This document shows positions 58,113 through 64,000 of a stretch of 64,000 nucleotides of DNA, piece by piece. A model generated the notes under the pieces. That model saw only the letters and a list, made by a program, of their open reading frames with translations. It was not told the DNA's origin and searched no databases. Location of the stretch: NCBI RefSeq assembly GCF_000377765.1, contig NZ_KB898664.1, forward strand, positions 107,489-171,488, written 5' to 3'. This DNA is from Gracilibacillus lacisalsi DSM 19029. Lineage in GTDB: Bacteria > Bacillota > Bacilli > Bacillales > Amphibacillaceae. Made by a program: the position numbers and the translations under genes. Each line of letters opens with the position of its first letter. Position 1 is the stretch's first letter.

Positions 58113-59114
58113 ATGGAAGAGCGGATCATTTCAGGTGAAATTCAAGAAGAAGATATAACAGAAGAGCTCAGTCTCCGGCCAAAAGTTTTAAAACAATATA
58201 TTGGGCAACATAAAGCAAAAGAAAACTTGTCGATCTTTATCGAAGCAGCTAAAATGCGGAATGAAGCCTTAGATCACGTCTTATTATATGGACCTCCCGG
58301 GCTAGGAAAAACTACAATGGCGCAGATAATCGCAAATGAAATGGGAGTACAGTTTAAACAGACGTCAGGGCCTGCAATTGAACGGTCAGGGGATTTGGCA
58401 GCTATTTTGTCTTCATTGGAAGTTGGCGATGTCCTTTTTATCGATGAAATTCATCGTTTACCTCGAGCGGTAGAAGAAATTCTATATCCGGCAATGGAAG
58501 ACTTTTGTTTAGATATCGTCATTGGGCAAGGACCAAGTGCACGTTCTGTTCAATTAGATCTACCTCCTTTTACTTTGGTAGGGGCAACAACTCGTGCTGG
58601 GTTACTGTCGGCACCATTGCGTGATCGTTTTGGTGTGCTGTCACGATTAGAATTTTATGAAGTGGTGGACCTTTGTGCCATCGTCGAACGAACTGCCGAT
58701 ATTTTTCAGGTGGAAATTGATAAAGCTGCGGCGTTAGAGGTAGCGAGGAGATCCCGTGGTACACCACGTATTGCCAATCGATTATTAAAGAGAGTTCGCG
58801 ATATTTCACAAGTTAAAGGAGAGGCTAGTATATCAATAGAGACTACACAGAAGGCTCTGCAAATGTTACAAGTCGATCAAGAAGGTCTTGACCATATTGA
58901 TCATAAGTTGTTATTAGCGATGATGGATGGTTTTAAAGGTGGTCCTGTTGGATTAGATACGATCGCGGCATCCATCGGTGAGGAATCGCAAACAATTGAA
59001 GACGTCTATGAACCATACTTATTACAACAAGGCTTTATCCAGCGAACACCAAGAGGAAGATTAGTGACACCAAAAGCATATGCGCATTTTGAGCGGGAGG
59101 TGCCTGAAGCTTGA
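58113..59114 (+). CDS. ruvB: Holliday junction helicase RuvB
   Basis: The 333-residue AAA+ motor has Walker [10 protein letters not shown] at 60-68, Walker [12 protein letters not shown], sensor [18 protein letters not shown] with the arginine finger, and a C-terminal winged helix (about 260-333). It is followed by a small membrane protein gene whose TTG overlaps the stop codon. Confidence 0.97.
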   Translation: MEERIISGEIQEEDITEELSLRPKVLKQYIGQHKAKENLSIFIEAAKMRNEALDHVLLYGPPGLGKTTMAQIIANEMGVQFKQTSGPAIERSGDLAAILSSLEVGDVLFIDEIHRLPRAVEEILYPAMEDFCLDIVIGQGPSARSVQLDLPPFTLVGATTRAGLLSAPLRDRFGVLSRLEFYEVVDLCAIVERTADIFQVEIDKAAALEVARRSRGTPRIANRLLKRVRDISQVKGEASISIETTQKALQMLQVDQEGLDHIDHKLLLAMMDGFKGGPVGLDTIAASIGEESQTIEDVYEPYLLQQGFIQRTPRGRLVTPKAYAHFEREVPEA

Positions 59115-59311
59115 CGGATTTTGGCAAAATCTTTATTGTAATAGGGGTTGTCTTTATTATTGTTGGTCTGTTATGGGGAATGATTGGGAAGTTACCAGGA
59201 GATATCAGCTTTAAAAAAGGAAACTTTTCTTTCCATTTCCCAATTATGACTTCGATTGTGATCAGTATTATTTTAACGGTGATTTTTGCTATTATCGGAC
59301 GATTCAAATAG
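59111..59311 (+). CDS. DUF2905 small membrane protein
   Basis: The 66-residue protein has two helices around the conserved [19 protein letters not shown] loop, which defines the DUF2905 family. TTG 59111 overlaps the ruvB stop by four bases (TTGA), so it is coupled to ruvB. Function unknown; homologues occur beside ruvB in many Firmicutes. Confidence 0.87.
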   Translation: MTDFGKIFIVIGVVFIIVGLLWGMIGKLPGDISFKKGNFSFHFPIMTSIVISIILTVIFAIIGRFK

Positions 59312-59324
59312 AAGGAGAAGAAAA

Positions 59325-60353
59325 ATGGAAATAGAAGATTTTGATTTTGACTTACCAGAAGAACTAATTGCTCAGACTCCATTAGAGGATCGTGCAAGTT
59401 CGCGCTTGATGGTTTTAAATCGAGAAAATCGTTCAATTACCCACCATCATTTTTACGATATCTTGGGTTTTTTAAAACCAGGTGACTGTTTAGTATTAAA
59501 TAATACAAAAGTATTACCTGCAAGATTGTATGGTGTGAAGGAAGATACAGGTGCAAAAGTAGAAGTCTTATTATTAACCCAATTGGAAGGTAATAATTGG
59601 GAAGTGCTCGTCAAGCCAGCAAAAAAGGTGAAAGTAGGTACTACCATTAGTTTTGGTGAAGGGAAACTTACTGCAACGTGTGTTGATACGAAAGAACATG
59701 GTGGAAGAGTCTTTCGTTTTCAATATGAAGGTATTTTTTACGAAGTATTGGATGAATTAGGAGAAATGCCACTCCCGCCTTATATTAAGGAACAATTAGA
59801 TGAGCTTGATCGCTATCAAACCGTTTATGCAAAAGAGAAAGGTTCAGCAGCTGCACCGACTGCAGGGTTGCATTTCACTGAAGAATTATTAGAGCAAATC
59901 AAGCAAAAAGGTGTGGAAATTGCTTTTATTACGTTACATGTAGGTTTGGGGACATTTCGTCCAGTAAGTGTAGATAATATCGAAGAACATGAAATGCACG
60001 CAGAATTTTATCAAATGACTCAAGAGACTGCTGAGCAATTAAATGCAGTAAAGAGAAGAGGAGATCGAATTATCTCCGTTGGAACAACTTCCACAAGAAC
60101 GTTAGAAACAATTGCTCGGGATACTGGTGGAAATTTTGAGGAAAGAAATGGTTGGACCGATATTTTCATTTATCCTCCATATCAATTTAAAGCGATTGAT
60201 GGCTTAATCACGAATTTCCACTTACCGAAGTCAACTTTGATTATGTTAGTAAGCGCGTTAGCTGACCGCGATTTTATTTTAGAAGCTTACAACAAAGCAG
60301 TAGCTGAACGTTACCGATTTTTCAGTTTTGGTGACGCCATGCTAATTTTGTAA
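59325..60353 (+). CDS. queA: S-adenosylmethionine:tRNA ribosyltransferase-isomerase
   Basis: QueA makes epoxyqueuosine in tRNA. The 342-residue protein has [45 protein letters not shown] near residue 182, and GTTSTRTLE near residue 260. GAAGGAGAAG fits 59325; an upstream in-frame start lies inside the previous gene. Confidence 0.96.
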   Translation: MEIEDFDFDLPEELIAQTPLEDRASSRLMVLNRENRSITHHHFYDILGFLKPGDCLVLNNTKVLPARLYGVKEDTGAKVEVLLLTQLEGNNWEVLVKPAKKVKVGTTISFGEGKLTATCVDTKEHGGRVFRFQYEGIFYEVLDELGEMPLPPYIKEQLDELDRYQTVYAKEKGSAAAPTAGLHFTEELLEQIKQKGVEIAFITLHVGLGTFRPVSVDNIEEHEMHAEFYQMTQETAEQLNAVKRRGDRIISVGTTSTRTLETIARDTGGNFEERNGWTDIFIYPPYQFKAIDGLITNFHLPKSTLIMLVSALADRDFILEAYNKAVAERYRFFSFGDAMLIL

Positions 60354-61508
<1,155 letters not shown>

Positions 61509-61524
61509 AAAGGGGGCGAAGTGA

Positions 61525-61788
61525 GTGGAAATTTTAGCAACTTTTGGACCACTGATTTTAATGGTTGTGATTTTTTATTTCTTATTAATCAGACCGCAAC
61601 AGAAAAAACAAAAGCAGGTCCGACAAATGCAACAAGAATTGAAAAAAGGTGACAAGATCGTCACGATTGGTGGATTCCATGCAACTGTACACGCACTGGA
61701 TGAAGATCAGATCGTACTTCTAGCTGGGGATGGAACGAAACTTACATACGATCGTTCGGCAGTAAGAGAAGTAGTAGAACAAAGCTAA
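61525..61788 (+). CDS. yajC: Preprotein translocase subunit YajC
   Basis: The 87-residue protein has one helix (about 7-24, LILMVVIFYFLLIRPQQKK), then the soluble KKGDKIVTIGGFHATV domain. YajC associates with SecDF. GTG follows AAAGGGGG. Confidence 0.93.
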   Translation: MEILATFGPLILMVVIFYFLLIRPQQKKQKQVRQMQQELKKGDKIVTIGGFHATVHALDEDQIVLLAGDGTKLTYDRSAVREVVEQS

Positions 61789-61796
61789 AAATAAGG

Positions 61797-61836
61797 AAAA
61801 ATACCATGGCCACTAAAACTGTCATGGTATTTTTTA
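61797..61836 (+). terminator. Terminator of the ruvA-yajC operon
   Basis: AAAATACCATG and CATGGTATTTT form the stem, with TTTTT following. Confidence 0.83.
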
Positions 61837-61868
61837 TTCTACCAAACTAAAATATTGCACAAAATTTA

Positions 61869-62418
61869 TATACTGTGAAATAACTTGGACATGTATTTGC
61901 TCTCTCCGATCTGTTATTTTGAGAAGTGTTGTCATTCGCTACGGCAGAATACTGCGCTTTCCGTGGGCTCGGCTTCAGCTAACTTTGCAAAGGAAACCAC
62001 TTAGCAAAGTGGATCTTCAGCTTTCGTGAGTCCCACAGGAGTCTCCGTATTCTGCCTACGCTATTTTTGTTCTCTGATTATAAAAAGAAGTGAACTTATG
62101 GAACTAAACTTTTTTGTTTTACTACAGTTCTAATCGGCTGTAATTTTGCTGCATATGGTGGTGTAATTGATTGGTTGATTTCGGATTAGTGTTGTGGAGC
62201 ATTTCTTAACGAAGGCCGCCCACTTTCACTCCTGTGGGAATTGTTTGACCTGAAGATCCACTTTTTCGAGCGGTTTCTGCTCGAAAAAGTTAGCTGAAGG
62301 GCAAACCCCACGGAAAGGGAAGTGGGCAGCCGAAGTGGGAGTTATCATCACGATATATTTCAAAATTATCTCTTAGGTGACCCGCACATCTAATTACCAC
62401 ATTACTTCGCAGTTTATA
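61869..62418 (+). repeat. Composite palindromic element D
   Basis: The ends TATACTGTGAAATAACTTGG and TTACTTCGCAGTTTATATC are inverted. Inside are R2 (61943-62056, GGCAGAATAC...GTATTCTGCC) and R1 (62214-62332). The unique spacer (GCATATGGTGG, GATTGGTTGATT, TTGTGGAGCAT) is shared with element C. No gene lies in 61837-62438. Confidence 0.87.
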
Positions 62419-62438
62419 TCTACTACGAATGAATCTTT

Positions 62439-62816
62439 TTAGGCTGATTCTTCATCGGAAGATAGGTTGACACCAATAATTGCCCCTATTATCGCTAACA
62501 ATAAATATGCACTATGGTTTACTAGTTCGACAACGGAAAAACCCGCCTGTAAGCCAAGGAAACGATAACAAAAGACGACAAACGTAAACAATAGACTTGT
62601 AATCGTACCGATAAGAATTCCTTTATGCTTTGCTTTTAATCCTGCGATTAACCCACCTGTAAACAACGCAATAAAACTGATGAATAACGTAGCCATTTCG
62701 AGTGTAGATTCACCTAAAGAAGTGAAACGTAGCAATAGTGTAAGAATTACACTGGCAAGTACCATTACTACAAAAATTCCGATCCAGCCATACAAGACGC
62801 CAACAACTGTTTTCAT
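62439..62816 (-). CDS. yrzE: TIGR04086 family membrane protein (YrzE-like)
   Basis: The 125-residue protein has four helices and the family pattern GGLIAGLKAKHKGILIG near residue 57. AGGAGGTGTGATC precedes the start. Its B. subtilis relative also lies after yajC. Function unknown. Confidence 0.82.
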   Translation of the reverse strand: MKTVVGVLYGWIGIFVVMVLASVILTLLLRFTSLGESTLEMATLFISFIALFTGGLIAGLKAKHKGILIGTITSLLFTFVVFCYRFLGLQAGFSVVELVNHSAYLLLAIIGAIIGVNLSSDEESA

Positions 62817-62970
62817 CGATCACACCTCCTGATTATTTAAAAGTCCTCTTTAATTATGTATGCATGTCCCTCAAAAATAGAAGAACTGCTTTTTTGAATA
62901 GTTCCAAAAATTAAGAATATAGATGGTAATATAACTTGTCTTACGATGAAGATTAGAGAGGGGACATTTC

Positions 62971-64000
62971 ATGTCAGTTACCATCGCAGTTGCTGTTTTT
63001 ATTATTAGTTATATATTTATAATGTCAGAAAAAATAAATAGAGCGTTAGTCGCACTAGCTGGTGGTGTACTGTTACTATTAACAGGTGTTTATGGCTGGG
63101 AAGATGCTGTTACATCCTATATAGATTGGCATACGGTGGCGCTACTTTTTGCAATGATGGTATTAGTAGCGATAACGAAAAAAACAGGTGTATTCACGTA
63201 TATTGCCATCTGGTTAGCAAAAGTAGTAAAAGGTAAGCCGATTCCTTTGATGGTAGGGATTGGGTTCTTAACAGCAGTAGGTTCGGCTTTACTTGATAAT
63301 GTGACAACTGTGTTATTATTTGTTCCGGTCATATTAACACTGACAAATTTACTTCAATTACCGTCTTTACCATATTTAATCACCATTATATTAACAGCAA
63401 ATATAGGTGGAACAGCTACGTTAATCGGTGATCCGCCAAATATTATGATTGGTCAAGCTGTTCCTCACTTAACCTTTATTTCATTTATACAGCATACAGC
63501 ACCGATTGCGGCTCTTTTGTTTGTCTTAGTTATGACTATTCTTAGCTTTCTGTTCCGTAAGCAATTGAAGAATATAGATGAGAATCGAATACAAGAGCTA
63601 ATGAATATGAAAGAATCAAGTTATTTAATAAAATCCCCGTTACTATATCAATCAATATCAATATTAACGCTGACTATTATAGGATTTTTATTACATCCAG
63701 TTTTTCATATTGATTTAACAATTATCGCCTTATCTGGTGCCATTCTTCTCTTAATAATTAGTGAAAAAGAGGTGGAGGCAGAAACGGTTTTTCAACAAGT
63801 TGAATGGGTCACATTATTTTTCTTTATCGGTTTATTTATGCTTGTTGGAGGATTAGAAGAAGTGGGGGTTATTGACGAACTTGCAAGATCAATTATGTGG
63901 TTAACGGAAGGAGATATGACCTATACAGCTTTATTACTTTTGTGGGTTTCAGGAATCTTCTCAGGGATCGTGGATAACATTCCATTTGTTGCCGCTATGA
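62971..64000 (+). CDS. ArsB/NhaD-type (CitM-like) transporter, N-terminal part
   Basis: The frame is open from ATG 62971 (after GAGAGGGGAC) to the window end and gives 343 residues with about nine helices. It has the ion-transporter superfamily motifs SALLDNVTTVLLFVPV near residue 108 and NIGGTATLIGDPPNIMIG near residue 150, and IFSGIVDNIPFVAAM begins the second repeat. Members export arsenite or exchange sodium for protons. The substrate cannot be told. Confidence 0.85.
   Translation, partial: MSVTIAVAVFIISYIFIMSEKINRALVALAGGVLLLLTGVYGWEDAVTSYIDWHTVALLFAMMVLVAITKKTGVFTYIAIWLAKVVKGKPIPLMVGIGFLTAVGSALLDNVTTVLLFVPVILTLTNLLQLPSLPYLITIILTANIGGTATLIGDPPNIMIGQAVPHLTFISFIQHTAPIAALLFVLVMTILSFLFRKQLKNIDENRIQELMNMKESSYLIKSPLLYQSISILTLTIIGFLLHPVFHIDLTIIALSGAILLLIISEKEVEAETVFQQVEWVTLFFFIGLFMLVGGLEEVGVIDELARSIMWLTEGDMTYTALLLLWVSGIFSGIVDNIPFVAAM

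Overview
The window reads as chromosomal DNA of a low-GC, endospore-forming Bacillaceae. Many Bacillus subtilis landmarks lie in the same order: hemAXCDBL, spoVID-ysxE, valS, folC, prepilin peptidase, spoIIB, radC, mreBCD-minCD, spoIVFA-FB, rplU-prp-rpmA, spo0B-obg, pheB-pheA, niaR-nifS divergent from nadBCA, safA, yebC, bofC, ruvAB-queA-tgt-yajC. The RNase G gene, the complete type IV pilus locus and the families of dispersed palindromic repeats suggest a relative of the Gracilibacillus/Virgibacillus/Halobacillus group. That placement is inference only.

Layout. 1-10.5 kb: a partial DMT transporter, a LiaF-like membrane protein behind a Fur-like box, the six-gene haem operon behind a PerR-like box, then a FadR-type regulator and ilvD. 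10.5-18 kb: a lipoprotein, spoVID and ysxE, a c-di-GMP-I riboswitch in front of a SinI-like anti-repressor, a type II NADH dehydrogenase, and an ABC pair of the FetAB (iron export) type. 17.7-22.6 kb: T-box-controlled valS and folC. 22.6-32.5 kb: an eleven-gene type IV pilus locus with minor pilins, PilB, PilT, PilC, major pilin, prepilin peptidase and PilMNO. It occupies the place where B. subtilis has only comC. 32.6-44.2 kb: spoIIB, radC, cell shape and division genes, the SpoIVF protease pair, RNase G and the L21/Prp/L27 operon. 44.2-54 kb: spo0B-obg, phenylalanine genes, NAD synthesis and its regulator, safA. 54-64 kb: yebC, bofC, an MFS transporter, ruvAB, queuosine genes, yajC, yrzE and a truncated ArsB/NhaD-type transporter.

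How the genes work together. The operons cover haem supply, sporulation, envelope growth and division, cofactor synthesis and surface appendages. Two places point to cyclic di-GMP: the riboswitch in front of the SinI-like gene, and an MshEN-type N-terminus on PilB. A shared second-messenger input into biofilm and pilus control is therefore possible, but is inference.

Non-coding structure. Intergenic regions after hemL, ilvD, minD, rpmA, pheA and yajC carry mosaic palindromic repeats of 110-120 bp. Three sets are assembled into roughly 490-580 bp composites with similar inverted ends. A different four-unit repeat flanks valS on both sides, and an eight-copy 21-bp tandem repeat separates safA and yebC.
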